Position numbers and translations under genes: made by a program. Positions 26,434-34,620 of a stretch of 54,214 bases of DNA are shown one piece after another (the first letter of the stretch is position 1; every line of letters begins with the position of its first letter). This DNA comes from Chloroflexota bacterium (GTDB lineage Bacteria > Chloroflexota > Anaerolineae > J036 > Brachytrichaceae). The notes beneath the pieces are model-generated. The model had not been told where the DNA came from. It was given only the letters and a program-made list of their open reading frames with translations, and did no database searches. The stretch covers positions 1-54,214 of the forward strand of contig JAMCQN010000108.1 of the NCBI GenBank assembly GCA_023382055.1, in the 5' to 3' direction.

Positions 26434-26883
26434 GTGGCTGGCAAGACACAGGACAACAATCAGATTCATATCAGGCTGATCTGCCTTGCGCCGCCACCGG
26501 CGCAGCATGAGGGGCGCGCGACGGAGTTCGGCCTGCAGGATAAAGCGCAGGCGTTGCAGTATGGCATTGCGCTGCCTGACGGATCGTTGCAGTTCGACTG
26601 TGATGTGACGGTCTCGAAGCTTCAAGGCGCGACGCCCCGCTACGGCGGACCGTATGCGCATGGAACCCCCGGCGACCAGTTTCTGTATCTGGGCTGGCGC
26701 CCACGCGGCGCAGAGAAAGGCGCATGGCATCGGCGCGGCAAAGTGTCACTGCATACCATCACCCGGCAGCAAATCGAGCAGGTTGCGTCGAATGCCGGGT
26801 GGGGTTTGCAGGGAATCGTACGTGGTCTGGATGCAGCGCGCCTCAAACTGCTGGACGACGGTTGGACAGTCGTCCAAGGGTGA
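26434..26883 (+). CDS. DUF5990-family protein
   Basis: 149 residues, small and soluble. HIRLICLAPPPAQ at the N-terminus, TEFGLQDKAQALQYG, FDCDVTVSKL and PGDQFLYLGWRPRGA match what I remember of DUF5990 proteins, whose function is unknown. A GTG at 26434 serves as start, with an AAGAGGT-like site upstream. It lies 36 bases after the ABC exporter pair on the same strand and 19 bases before a RidA-type gene, so it may be carried on the exporter transcript. No catalytic motif is evident. Confidence 0.65.
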   Translation: MAGKTQDNNQIHIRLICLAPPPAQHEGRATEFGLQDKAQALQYGIALPDGSLQFDCDVTVSKLQGATPRYGGPYAHGTPGDQFLYLGWRPRGAEKGAWHRRGKVSLHTITRQQIEQVASNAGWGLQGIVRGLDAARLKLLDDGWTVVQG

Positions 26884-26902
26884 CGCGAGGGATGGTGTGA
26901 CG

Positions 26903-27295
26903 ATGACGCAGAGACTTAATATTTCGTCGGGCGCGCCATGGGAGAGCATCGTCGGCTATTCGCGCGCCGTGAGAATCGGCAACATCGTGGAAGTCGCCGG
27001 CACAACTGCCATTGACGAGCAAGGTCAGGTGGTCGGGAAGGGTGACGCATACGAACAGACGCGCTATGCCCTGTCTAGGATCGAACGCGCGTTGCAGCAG
27101 GCCGGCGCGTCACTTGAGGATGTGATCCGCACGCGCATGTTTGTGACTGACATATCCCGCTGGGAGGAGATCGGGCGCGCTCATGGCGATTGCTTCCGCG
27201 ATATCCGCCCGGCGGCGACTATGGTCGAGGTGCGCCGTTTGATCAGCCCGGAACTGCTGGTCGAGATCGAGGCGACGGCGATCATTCGCGGTTGA
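26903..27295 (+). CDS. RidA/YjgF-family enamine/imine deaminase
   Basis: 130 residues of the RidA (YjgF/UK114) fold, a trimeric cytosolic hydrolase that clears reactive enamines and imines such as 2-aminoacrylate. VGYSRAVRIGNIVEVAGTT, the EQTRYALSRIERALQQAGAS helix, VIRTRMFVTDI with the key Arg, and the C-terminal ELLVEIEATA with the conserved Glu are all present. The ATG at 26903 gives the standard family start (MTQRLNISSGAPWE); a GTG at 26897 is an alternative. The protein lacks the FVSGQ variant and shows VEVAGTT, as in the Rid subgroups outside archetypal RidA, so substrate range is uncertain. Confidence 0.9.
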   Translation: MTQRLNISSGAPWESIVGYSRAVRIGNIVEVAGTTAIDEQGQVVGKGDAYEQTRYALSRIERALQQAGASLEDVIRTRMFVTDISRWEEIGRAHGDCFRDIRPAATMVEVRRLISPELLVEIEATAIIRG

Positions 27296-27376
27296 CTGCA
27301 ACCTGATCCCGCATCGCATAAGGCAGCCTGGATATTCCGCATCCAACTATCTGGCGATTTGCTGCCGCCCACATGC

Positions 27377-27398
27377 TGATATAATAGAACGTCTGTTC
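27377..27398 (+). promoter_or_regulatory. Extended -10 promoter with adjacent GAAC-N4-GTTC palindrome
   Basis: TGATATAAT (27377-27385) is an exact extended -10 box. Two bases later follows GAACGTCTGTTC (27387-27398), a perfect GAAC-N4-GTTC palindrome placed where RNA polymerase would start. That pattern equals the LexA (DinR) box of Gram-positive bacteria, which is also reported as the LexA site in the Chloroflexi genus Dehalococcoides. It precedes the dienelactone-hydrolase gene by about 50 bases. By chance alone one such palindrome would be expected in about 54 kb, so the position, not the match, is the argument. Confidence 0.45.
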
Positions 27399-27447
27399 TG
27401 TATATCAGGTTGCGGTCAGGCTATATTGTGGGATGTCAGGAGGTAAT

Positions 27448-28131
27448 ATGAGCGCTGTTGCAGGGATATCTTGCTACTTCGATGTCAATGGTCATAAGAC
27501 ACGCGGCTATCTGTCTGTGCCCGCTGTCGGGTATGGTCATGGCGTGCTGGTGTTACATGCCTGGTGGGGCTTGAACTCGTTTTTCGAGGGATTGTGCGAT
27601 CGGCTGGCGCAAGAAGGCTACGCTGCGTTCGCGCCTGATATGAACTCCGGCAAGGTTGCGTCTACAGTTGACGAAGCCAAATCCATACTGGAGCATAACG
27701 ACCTGCAGGCACAACAAGACGCCGGTATGGCGGCGATTAAATACCTGCGCGCGCATGCCGCTGTGCGCGGCGACGGATTGGCCAGCATAGGCTTCTCGGC
27801 AGGCGCGGCATGGGCGCTGTTATTCTCCACGCTTTGTCCGCAGGATATAAGGTCAGTCATTACGTTTTATGGCAACTATGTACTAGACTTCAAACAGTCT
27901 CAAGCCGCTTATCAGGGGCACTACGCAGAGCACGATGTTTACGAGCCCGCTGACGTTACGCGGGCCATGCACGAGGCCATCATGGTTGCCGGGCGACCGG
28001 TTGAGTTCTATACCTATCCCGGCACCACACACTGGTTTTTCGAGTCCGACCGCGCGGACGCGTACGATGCATCAGCGGCGCATCTGGCATGGGAGCGTAC
28101 CTTGACCTTTCTGAAAGAGCAGTTTGGATAG
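27448..28131 (+). CDS. Dienelactone-hydrolase family alpha/beta hydrolase
   Basis: 227 residues. The alpha/beta-hydrolase core shows VLVLHAWWGLNSFFEGLCDRL (oxyanion region with HAWWG), the nucleophile elbow SIGFSAGAAW (Ser rather than the Cys of classical dienelactone hydrolase), and the C-terminal YPGTTHWFF with the catalytic His. AGGAGGT precedes the ATG at 27448 by a few bases, so the earlier in-frame ATG at 27433 is rejected. The likely reaction is hydrolysis of a lactone or ester; the Ser nucleophile makes a general esterase equally possible. It is followed within five bases by a GNAT gene, so the two are probably co-transcribed from the promoter at 27377. Confidence 0.88.
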   Translation: MSAVAGISCYFDVNGHKTRGYLSVPAVGYGHGVLVLHAWWGLNSFFEGLCDRLAQEGYAAFAPDMNSGKVASTVDEAKSILEHNDLQAQQDAGMAAIKYLRAHAAVRGDGLASIGFSAGAAWALLFSTLCPQDIRSVITFYGNYVLDFKQSQAAYQGHYAEHDVYEPADVTRAMHEAIMVAGRPVEFYTYPGTTHWFFESDRADAYDASAAHLAWERTLTFLKEQFG

Positions 28132-28135
28132 CGCA

Positions 28136-28702
28136 ATGCAGGTCTTCCCATTAACCGAGGATCGCTGGGACGATCTTGAGATGCTGTTCGGCGAACATGG
28201 CGCTTATAGTGGGTGCTGGTGCATGTACTGGCGATTGCCGCGCAGAGACTTCGCTGCGCGGCAGGGCGAGGGCAACAAACAAGAGCTGCATGCCATGGTG
28301 GCGTCTGGGCGCGTGCCCGGCCTGCTTGGCTATATCGATGGCATACCGGCGGCGTGGTGCTCGCTCGGACCGCGCAGCGAGTTTGTCGCGCTGCAGAACT
28401 CGCGCAATCTCAAGCCGGTTGACGATCAGGATGTCTGGTCGATCGTGTGTTTCTTCGTGGCTAGACCATACCGCCGCCAGGGCGTGATGCGCGAGTTGCT
28501 GACCTCCGCGCTGGGTTATGCGCGCGAACACGACGCGCGCATCGTGGAGGGATACCCACTCGATATGGATGCTGCCCGGTATAAAGGCACGCGCTTATCC
28601 GGTTCTTCCGGCTACATGGGCGTCGCCTCGACATTTCGCGACGTCGGTTTTGTGGAAGTGAAGCGGGCCACCAGTCAGCTTTATATGCGCTACTCGTTTT
28701 AG
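28136..28702 (+). CDS. GNAT-family N-acetyltransferase
   Basis: 188 residues. The acetyl-CoA-binding signature VARPYRRQGVMRELL (R-R-x-G motif) lies near residue 113, preceded by the VWSIVCFFV strand. The N-terminus has an unusual GCWCMYWR with two Cys and a Trp, a trait of a GNAT subgroup where that segment helps form the acceptor pocket. The start at ATG 28136 follows the DLH stop by four bases; an upstream TTG in the same frame is rejected. The acceptor (amine, peptide or antibiotic) cannot be told from the sequence. Confidence 0.85.
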   Translation: MQVFPLTEDRWDDLEMLFGEHGAYSGCWCMYWRLPRRDFAARQGEGNKQELHAMVASGRVPGLLGYIDGIPAAWCSLGPRSEFVALQNSRNLKPVDDQDVWSIVCFFVARPYRRQGVMRELLTSALGYAREHDARIVEGYPLDMDAARYKGTRLSGSSGYMGVASTFRDVGFVEVKRATSQLYMRYSF

Positions 28703-28738
28703 TTTGCCGTTGCCAGCGATATGAAACCCGTAGTGTGC

Positions 28739-28801
28739 TTGCCGCGCTTCAACCGGCTCACTTACAATCTGTATGCGTCGGATACTGTGAGTGCAGTCAC
28801 T
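28739..28801 (+). promoter_or_regulatory. Putative promoter and Crp-like palindrome before the MFS gene
   Basis: TTGCCG (28739-28744) and TACAAT (28763-28768) are separated by 18 bases and could serve as a promoter. Downstream, TGTGAGTGCAGTCACT (28786-28801) has the TGTGA-N6-TCAC form of a Crp/Fnr-type half-site pair. Placement downstream of the promoter suggests repression. The regulator could be the Crp/Fnr protein at 19123, but this is inference. Confidence 0.35.
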
Positions 28802-28855
28802 CGATAGGTGCAGCACGGTTCCGGCGCAGACCCATAGTTGCGACAAGAGGTTGGA

Positions 28856-30085
28856 ATGGAAGAGACGGCTGCACCGGCTGGGACAATCACGACGACATCA
28901 TTGAGCGCGCGCATGCCGTGGCTGCTTGTGGCGGTCGCTTTTGCATCGATGGTGGTTTTCGGGTTTATCGAGAACATCAAAGGTACGGTGATTCCGTCCA
29001 TCCAGGACACGTACAAGGTCAGCTACTCGTCGATCGGGGTGATGCTGTTCATCAGTTCCTCCGGCTACCTGCTGGCGACATTTCTCGGCGGCATGGCAGG
29101 CGACCGTTTCGGCCAGAAGTGGGTCATCGGCGCGGGATATGGCTTCATACTACTCGCCGGCCTCGGAATGTTGACCGCCAGCGTGTTCCCATTGGCCGTA
29201 TTCATGATGTTCCTGACCGGCCTGGGGTTTGGCTGCCTGGAAGTCGGCGTCAATTCGCTCGGCGCGCGTATCTTTGTGCGCAACTCCGCCCTGATGATGA
29301 ACCTGACGCATTTCTTCTACGGTGCCGGCTCCATGGCCGGGCCGGAATACGCCGCCCGTATGCTGGTGGCCGGTCGCCCCTGGAACCAGGTGTATGCGTT
29401 TGCCAGCATCATCATCCTGGTCGTCTTCACGCTCCTGCTGTTCGCGCGTTTCCCCACTGCGGCCGAGCGCCATGCTGAGACGCGCCTGGAGTTGAGGCAG
29501 ATTGTGCGCAACGGCAAAATCTGGCTTTTTGTCGGTGTGCTCAGTCTGCTGGTCGTTGTCGAGATCGGCACCGGCAACTGGCTGATCAGTTACCTGCGCG
29601 GTGTGTATAACATGGACGCCGATCAGGGCGCCAGATACTTGTCTTTTTTCTTCCTGACCTTCACGCTGGGTCGGTTGTTCGGCGGTTATATCGTCGAGCG
29701 GGTCGGCTATGTGAAAACCATCTTCGTTTTCGGCATGGCGATCCTGCTCCTCGACATGGCTGGTTTCGCTGTCGGGCAATCAGGCGTGATCCTCTTCTCG
29801 CTGACCGGGTTCTTCATTTCCATCATGTATCCCACCTTCATGGCGATGGTCATGAAGGAATTCCGGGTCGGAACCGGCTCCGTGATGGGCTTTGTGATCA
29901 CCGCTGTCGCTGCGGTGAACATGCTGATGAACTGGGTCGTCGGGCAAACCAGCGACCTGCTGGGAGTCGCGGCCGGTTTTGGCAGTTTTATGCTCTATCT
30001 CATCATCGCCATGGCGCTGCTGCTCGTGCTGAACAACCGGCTGACATTTAACAAGAAAGACCGGCTAGAGGCTGCCATGCCATAG
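28856..30085 (+). CDS. MFS transporter
   Basis: 409 residues with 12 hydrophobic segments. Features of the major facilitator superfamily include the loop-2/3 motif [15 protein letters not shown] (G-x-x-x-D-R-x-G) near residue 85, a duplicated counterpart [14 protein letters not shown] in the second half, and a long central loop. The charged AVCMG-type sugar motifs are absent; the pattern resembles the fucose:H+ symporter-like and NarK-free exporters. ATG at 28856 is chosen over an in-frame TTG at 28838, with an AGAGGT-like site in front. Its 3' end overlaps the convergent ABC exporter gene by 21 bases. Substrate unknown. Confidence 0.9.
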   Translation: MEETAAPAGTITTTSLSARMPWLLVAVAFASMVVFGFIENIKGTVIPSIQDTYKVSYSSIGVMLFISSSGYLLATFLGGMAGDRFGQKWVIGAGYGFILLAGLGMLTASVFPLAVFMMFLTGLGFGCLEVGVNSLGARIFVRNSALMMNLTHFFYGAGSMAGPEYAARMLVAGRPWNQVYAFASIIILVVFTLLLFARFPTAAERHAETRLELRQIVRNGKIWLFVGVLSLLVVVEIGTGNWLISYLRGVYNMDADQGARYLSFFFLTFTLGRLFGGYIVERVGYVKTIFVFGMAILLLDMAGFAVGQSGVILFSLTGFFISIMYPTFMAMVMKEFRVGTGSVMGFVITAVAAVNMLMNWVVGQTSDLLGVAAGFGSFMLYLIIAMALLLVLNNRLTFNKKDRLEAAMP

Positions 30086-31939
30086 GCGCTGCATCTCGGC
30101 GCACGTGACCAGCAATTCGTCCAGCTTGCCCTGCGCCTCAACCCGGCCGTCTTTGAGCACGATGACGTGATCCGCGCGACGCAGGGCAGCCTTGCGGTGC
30201 GATACGACCAGGCAGGTGTAAGCCGCAGGCGCAATGTGTCCATCGCCTTTGACGACGTGCGCCTGTGCGCTGTCCGGCTCGGGGCGTTGATCCAGCACGC
30301 GCTCCCATAACACGCGTTCGGTCTCCACATCCAGCGCGCTGGAAAGATCGTCGAATATCAGCAACTCAGCATCGCGCACAAACATGCGCGCGGCTGCCGC
30401 CCGTTGCAGTTGTCCGCCCGATAGCTTCACCCCGCGCGGACCGACCAGCGTCGCCAGACCGTGATCCAGAGCGTCAACATCCTGCTCGAATACCGCCAGC
30501 CGGATAGCGCGCTGGATGTTGGCCTCATGTTCCGGAATCCCCATCAGGATGTTGTCTTTGAGCGTTTCGCTGAACAGTCGCGGCGCCTGCGCGGTATAGG
30601 CGGTACGCGGCGGTGTGAAAAATGTCGCTGGATCATCGACGCGTACGCCATTCCAGGTGATTTCGCCGCTCTGCATGGGCAGCAATCCCAGAAGCGCGCG
30701 CAGCAACGTCGTCTTGCCAGAACCGATCTGTCCGGTGACTACAGTCAGGCTGCCACGGGGGATGTCCAGGTCGACGCCTTCAATGCCGCGCGCCGTGCCG
30801 GGGTAGTGATAAGTCAATCCGCATACTTGCAGATGACCGAGGCGCTCCGCCGCGCTCTTGTGGCGATAGGGTAGCGGCGGGAGTTGTCCGATCAGGTGGA
30901 TCGGCTCGTGTTTGACCAGCATGCGCGGCGCTGAACTGCCTGGCGACATATCCACCTGCAACAGCTCAATCAATCGCTGCAGCGAGATGCCGATCTGGCG
31001 GTACTGTGTCAGGTAGCTGCCGACCATGCCCGTCACTGTCGCCATCCAGCCCAGGTACGACACAAATAGTGCAAAGTCGCCAACAGTGAACCGCCCGGCG
31101 TTCATCGCCTGCGCCGCCACGAGCAGCAGCACACCGGTTCCCAGGTTGGCGGCGTTGAATGACACCGATTCCAGCAGTTGCGAAAAAAGCACGTCGTTCA
31201 ATGTGGCATGCCGGCGCGCTTCATTCACAGTGCGCAGGTGATTGACGACATCCTGTTCCGCACCGGCCACCTTCACGGCGGTTACGGCGCCGAATAACTC
31301 GCCCAGCAGACCGGTCACATGGCCGATGGCTTCCTGGTTCGCCTGACGGTACTTGCGGATGCGTTTGTTGGCGAGGTTTACGATCATCAGTACGGCAACC
31401 AGGGGCAGGAATACCAGCACGGTGATCAGCGGGTTGATCGATGCGAGCACCGCGAGCGCGCTTAACGTCACCGCGGCCTGACCGACAGGGTCGAGTGTCC
31501 AGGTGAGGAAGTGGACGATCACATCGATATCGTTGCGGAAGCGGCTGATCGCTTCGCCCGCCGATGAGCCGGCAGGCAGCGCATTGGCTCCTGGTCGATT
31601 AAGGATGCGCGCCAGGATATTCTGGCGCAGCAGTGTTGCGGCGAACAACTGCGTGATCATCTCGACCGATGCGGCGCTCATATTCCAGATCATGCGCCCT
31701 ACGGCCAGCCCGATCACCAGCGCCAGCAGCGACCAGATCGTGGTATCCAGTTGCGCGCTGGCGGTCAAATGGTCGAATATGGCGCGAATGACCAGGCCCG
31801 GCAGCAGCGGCAGCACATAAAAGACGCCGACCATGAATCCGCTCAGCAGGTATAACCCGAAGCGGAACCTCGCCAATCGCCACAGGTACCACCAGGCCCT
31901 GCTGGCGCCGGTCTTTGCTTCTGATCTGGTTTCATCCAT
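30065..31939 (-). CDS. Heterodimeric ABC exporter, half-transporter B (second operon)
   Basis: 624 residues: transmembrane domain (about 30-330), NBD with Walker [10 protein letters not shown], signature LSGGQ, Walker [13 protein letters not shown] (Asp in place of the catalytic Glu), then a long insertion and the H-loop [11 protein letters not shown]. It is the closest relative of the gene at 24520-26397 (625 aa) over its full length, including the Asp substitution and the insertion. It lies six bases downstream of its partner on the minus strand. The convergent MFS gene overlaps its 3' end by 21 bases. Confidence 0.92.
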   Translation of the reverse strand: MDETRSEAKTGASRAWWYLWRLARFRFGLYLLSGFMVGVFYVLPLLPGLVIRAIFDHLTASAQLDTTIWSLLALVIGLAVGRMIWNMSAASVEMITQLFAATLLRQNILARILNRPGANALPAGSSAGEAISRFRNDIDVIVHFLTWTLDPVGQAAVTLSALAVLASINPLITVLVFLPLVAVLMIVNLANKRIRKYRQANQEAIGHVTGLLGELFGAVTAVKVAGAEQDVVNHLRTVNEARRHATLNDVLFSQLLESVSFNAANLGTGVLLLVAAQAMNAGRFTVGDFALFVSYLGWMATVTGMVGSYLTQYRQIGISLQRLIELLQVDMSPGSSAPRMLVKHEPIHLIGQLPPLPYRHKSAAERLGHLQVCGLTYHYPGTARGIEGVDLDIPRGSLTVVTGQIGSGKTTLLRALLGLLPMQSGEITWNGVRVDDPATFFTPPRTAYTAQAPRLFSETLKDNILMGIPEHEANIQRAIRLAVFEQDVDALDHGLATLVGPRGVKLSGGQLQRAAAARMFVRDAELLIFDDLSSALDVETERVLWERVLDQRPEPDSAQAHVVKGDGHIAPAAYTCLVVSHRKAALRRADHVIVLKDGRVEAQGKLDELLVTCAEMQRLWHGSL

Positions 31940-31945
31940 AGAACA

Positions 31946-33691
31946 TCATGCCAGAGCTTCTTCGAGCCCGGTGCGCAGTAACTGAGCGAAACGCGAGCGC
32001 GGGTTCGATGCTAATTGTTCGCGCGGGCCGCTCTCGCAGGAGACGCCGTCTTCGAGGATCACGATGTGATCGACGCGCTGCACGGTCGTCAGGCGGTGCG
32101 CGATGATGATGCCGGTCCGGCCGCGCAGAAGGCGATCCACTGCCTGTTCCAGGCGGTGTTCGGTCGCAGGGTCCAGGCGCGAAGAGGCTTCGTCAAGAAT
32201 CACCAGCCCCGGGTCTTTCAGATAGACGCGCGCAAACGCCAGCAGTTGCGACTCGCCCGCCGACAGGCCCGACCCGCCGGGCGCCAGGCGGCTGTTTAAC
32301 CCGCTGGGCAGACGATCCAGCCAGTTGCGCATGCCAAGTTCATCCAGCACCTTTAGAATGGACTCGTCCGGTATCGTTCGGTTGAAGAATGTGAGGTTGT
32401 CACGCACGGTGCCGTGAAAGAGTTGAATATCCTGCGTAACGATGGCGACGCGCCTGCGCAGATCAGCCAGCGCCAGGTCGCGCAGATCGATGCCATTCAG
32501 CCGCACTGCACCCTGGCCCGGGTCATAAAAGCGGAACAACAGGCGCGTGAGCGTTGTCTTGCCGCTGCCGGTGCGCCCCAGCAGCCCCAGGCGCTCGCCG
32601 GGCTCCACACGGAATGACAGATGCCTGACTACCGATTCCTCGCCCTCATAACCAAACACCACATTGTCAAACTCGACGGCCAGCGGCCCATCCGGCAGGC
32701 CGGCGGATGGCTGTTCCACGATGGCGCTGCGCATTTGGAATATCTGGCGGATGCGCGTGATCCCCGCGCTGGCCAACTGCAGGTCCTGCATCTGGCGACT
32801 GATCTGCTCGATCGGCCGGCTCAGCAATTCGGTATAGCTGTACATCAGGAAGATGGTGCCGATGGTGATCGTCCCGGCGCTGAACAGCATGATGCCGAGC
32901 GCCAGCGCGGTGACGGTTCCAGCCGCAAACATGAAGTTGGTCACCGACCAGGTGGAACTGCCCACGATTGCCGCCGGCGCGGTCTTGCGCAACAGGTTGC
33001 GTGAGTGTTCGGCAAAGCGCCGCATGACATAGGGTGTACCGCCATTCGAACGGATGTCCTCCGTGCCGGCTACGCGCTCCTCAAGAAAGCCGAACAGTTG
33101 GGCGGTCGCTTCGCGCACCGCCGTCCAGAGCCGGCTGCTGGTTTTGTTCAGTGCGGATAGGCCGATGAAGCTGATGGCGGTAAAAAGACACAGGCTCGCA
33201 CCGACGCGCCAGTCGATCTGGAAGAGCAGGATCAGCACGCCGATGAGCAACAGACCATTGGCAACGATGCGAATCACGAAACGCGAGAAAAAGTTGCCCA
33301 GTGTGGCTACATCGCCATCCACCCGTTCGATCATCTCGCCGGGGGTATGTGCATTGTGGAAGGATGGGTCGAGGCTGAGAGCGTGCAGCGTCAGGTCGGC
33401 GCGCATTTGATTCGTGGCAATCAAGCCGATATTTTCGCCGATGTACGATTCGGCTACGGTTGCCAGTTGCCCCACAATGGCGATCAGCGTATAGAGGACG
33501 CCGGCGCCGATCAGCGATTGCAGGGGTGCGCCCGTCGTCGCAGAATCGATGAAGTACTTCAGTATCTGCGGGTTGTACAGGCTGAGCGCGATACCTGCAA
33601 ACACGATAAGCGCAAGAAGCAGCACACGCCGCCACTGTGGCGCGAGATATTTGGATAATAGTCCCGTATATTCGGTTAGTGTCTTGCTCAT
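31946..33691 (-). CDS. Heterodimeric ABC exporter, half-transporter A (second operon)
   Basis: 581 residues: six-helix domain, then NBD with Walker [10 protein letters not shown], signature LSAGE, Walker B LVILDEAS with intact Glu, and H-loop IIAHRLTT. The ATG at 33691 is chosen because the N-terminus then aligns without gaps with the paralogue at 22778 (LLSKYLAPQWRR versus [12 protein letters not shown]), giving exactly the same length; a longer frame starting at 33703 or 33778 is rejected. It is preceded by a structured leader with a terminator (33754-33791) and a short ORF (33816-33914), pointing to attenuation control that the first operon lacks. Confidence 0.92.
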   Translation of the reverse strand: MSKTLTEYTGLLSKYLAPQWRRVLLLALIVFAGIALSLYNPQILKYFIDSATTGAPLQSLIGAGVLYTLIAIVGQLATVAESYIGENIGLIATNQMRADLTLHALSLDPSFHNAHTPGEMIERVDGDVATLGNFFSRFVIRIVANGLLLIGVLILLFQIDWRVGASLCLFTAISFIGLSALNKTSSRLWTAVREATAQLFGFLEERVAGTEDIRSNGGTPYVMRRFAEHSRNLLRKTAPAAIVGSSTWSVTNFMFAAGTVTALALGIMLFSAGTITIGTIFLMYSYTELLSRPIEQISRQMQDLQLASAGITRIRQIFQMRSAIVEQPSAGLPDGPLAVEFDNVVFGYEGEESVVRHLSFRVEPGERLGLLGRTGSGKTTLTRLLFRFYDPGQGAVRLNGIDLRDLALADLRRRVAIVTQDIQLFHGTVRDNLTFFNRTIPDESILKVLDELGMRNWLDRLPSGLNSRLAPGGSGLSAGESQLLAFARVYLKDPGLVILDEASSRLDPATEHRLEQAVDRLLRGRTGIIIAHRLTTVQRVDHIVILEDGVSCESGPREQLASNPRSRFAQLLRTGLEEALA

Positions 33692-33753
33692 CTGGTCTAC
33701 CATTAAACAGCGCAGCAGCAATGCAGGGCTCAAAAGCGTTTGATAGCTGGGAT

Positions 33754-33791
33754 AAAAAACCACGGCGCAACAACGCAACCGTGGCCGTGGT
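33754..33791 (-). terminator. Intrinsic terminator in the exporter leader
   Basis: Read on the minus strand: a tandem CCACGG CCACGG (33790-33779), a loop, then CCGTGG (33765-33760) directly followed by six T (33759-33754). The outer copy extends the stem to seven pairs with A/T at the base (33791 with 33759). Two alternative 5' arms exist because CCACGG is duplicated. The terminator lies about 60 bases before the exporter ATG, so it would stop transcription before the structural genes. Confidence 0.7.
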
Positions 33792-33815
33792 ACCTTCCTG
33801 TCTGGTAACTCCCGA

Positions 33816-33914
33816 TCAGTGAAGGTCAGGGGATGGCGTCAAAAGGAGTGGCCGGTGCACAGGCGCGCGTGTAGCGTGCGCATGGTTTGCGTGGCGTTGT
33901 TGCTCAATCGGCAC
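33816..33914 (-). CDS. Leader-peptide ORF, 32 aa, in the exporter leader
   Basis: A short reading frame from GTG at 33914 to TGA at 33816. An AAAGGAGGT Shine-Dalgarno sequence (33932-33924) lies ten bases before the start and is stronger than that of most genes here. The peptide is His/Arg/Pro-rich with MPIEQQRHANHAHA and a LLLTPSPDLH end. The RNA has internal complements: AAAGGAG with CUCCUUU (33926-33932 with 33842-33848), GUGUAGC with GCUACAC (33919-33925 with 33869-33875), and GCAACAACGC (33894-33903) with the terminator loop GCGUUGUUGC (33767-33776). This is the pattern of an attenuator leader peptide such as bmrB before bmrCD. That it is translated is inferred. Confidence 0.5.
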   Translation of the reverse strand: MPIEQQRHANHAHATRAPVHRPLLLTPSPDLH

Positions 33915-34023
33915 TTCGGCTACACCTCCTTTCGTAGAATGTATCAATGCTACTACAGGCGGCTGATCCGGGCAAGCGATAATAGGCAGATGCATCCGTT
34001 TGGCAGGAAGTAGGGAAGTGATA

Positions 34024-34503
34024 GTGCGACAGACAAAACCGACAAGCGCGTTGATTGTGGTGCATGAATCGCCGATCCACGGTCGCGGCGTGTTTGCTGC
34101 GCGCCGGATCGCCGCTGGCAAACGCATCATCGAGTATCTCGGCGAGCGCATAGCGCCCGTAGAAGGGGAGAAGCGTTATGACGATGACGGGGTCGATCAT
34201 CCGCATGTCCTGTTGTTTACAGTCGATGAGCATACGGTTATCGATGGCGGCAGCGGCGGCAACGAGGCGATCTACATCAACCATTCCTGCGAGCCGAACT
34301 GTGAAGCCGTCGATGACGACGGCCGTATCTATATCGAGGCGCTGCGCGATATTAAAGCCGGTGAGGAACTGACATATGATTATCAGCTTGAACGACCGGG
34401 GCGCTACCTCGCGTCATGGAAAGAGCGCTACCGCTGCCGTTGCGGCGCGCCGACATGCCGCGGGACGATGCTGGCGCCGCGCAACGGGAAGTCCGCGGAC
34501 TAG
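34024..34503 (+). CDS. SET-domain protein
   Basis: 159 residues with a complete SET fold: ESPIHGRGVFAARRI at the N-terminus, IIEYLGERI, the cofactor and pseudoknot motifs YINHSCEPNCE (NHSCEPN) and GEELTYDYQLE (ELTYDY), and a post-SET Cys cluster, CRCGAPTCRGTM, that would bind zinc with the Cys of the NHSCEPN motif. SET enzymes transfer methyl groups from S-adenosylmethionine to lysine. The GTG at 34024 is chosen because AGGGAA stands six bases upstream; GTG at 34018 is also possible. It is a lone gene. The substrate in a bacterium is unknown: a histone-like or ribosomal protein are options, including the H1-like tail of the PHP protein. Confidence 0.85.
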   Translation: MRQTKPTSALIVVHESPIHGRGVFAARRIAAGKRIIEYLGERIAPVEGEKRYDDDGVDHPHVLLFTVDEHTVIDGGSGGNEAIYINHSCEPNCEAVDDDGRIYIEALRDIKAGEELTYDYQLERPGRYLASWKERYRCRCGAPTCRGTMLAPRNGKSAD

Positions 34504-34620
34504 GGCATCGGGGCGTTTGAATTAAGCGCACTCTGTGGGCACATCATCATGCCGCCGTATGCCAGCGCGGCGTGATATTGCGAAGCCAAATGATACGGGT
34601 TTAGATACCAGGAGAGAAAG

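Noticed and set aside
33779-33800. T-box riboswitch in the exporter leader (minus-strand AGGAAGGTACCACGG resembles AGGGTGGTACCGCG)
   Set aside because: The essential UGGN that pairs with the tRNA end is AGGU here, no Stem I with specifier loop was seen, and an amino-acid response makes little sense for an exporter. A leader-peptide attenuator explains the layout better.
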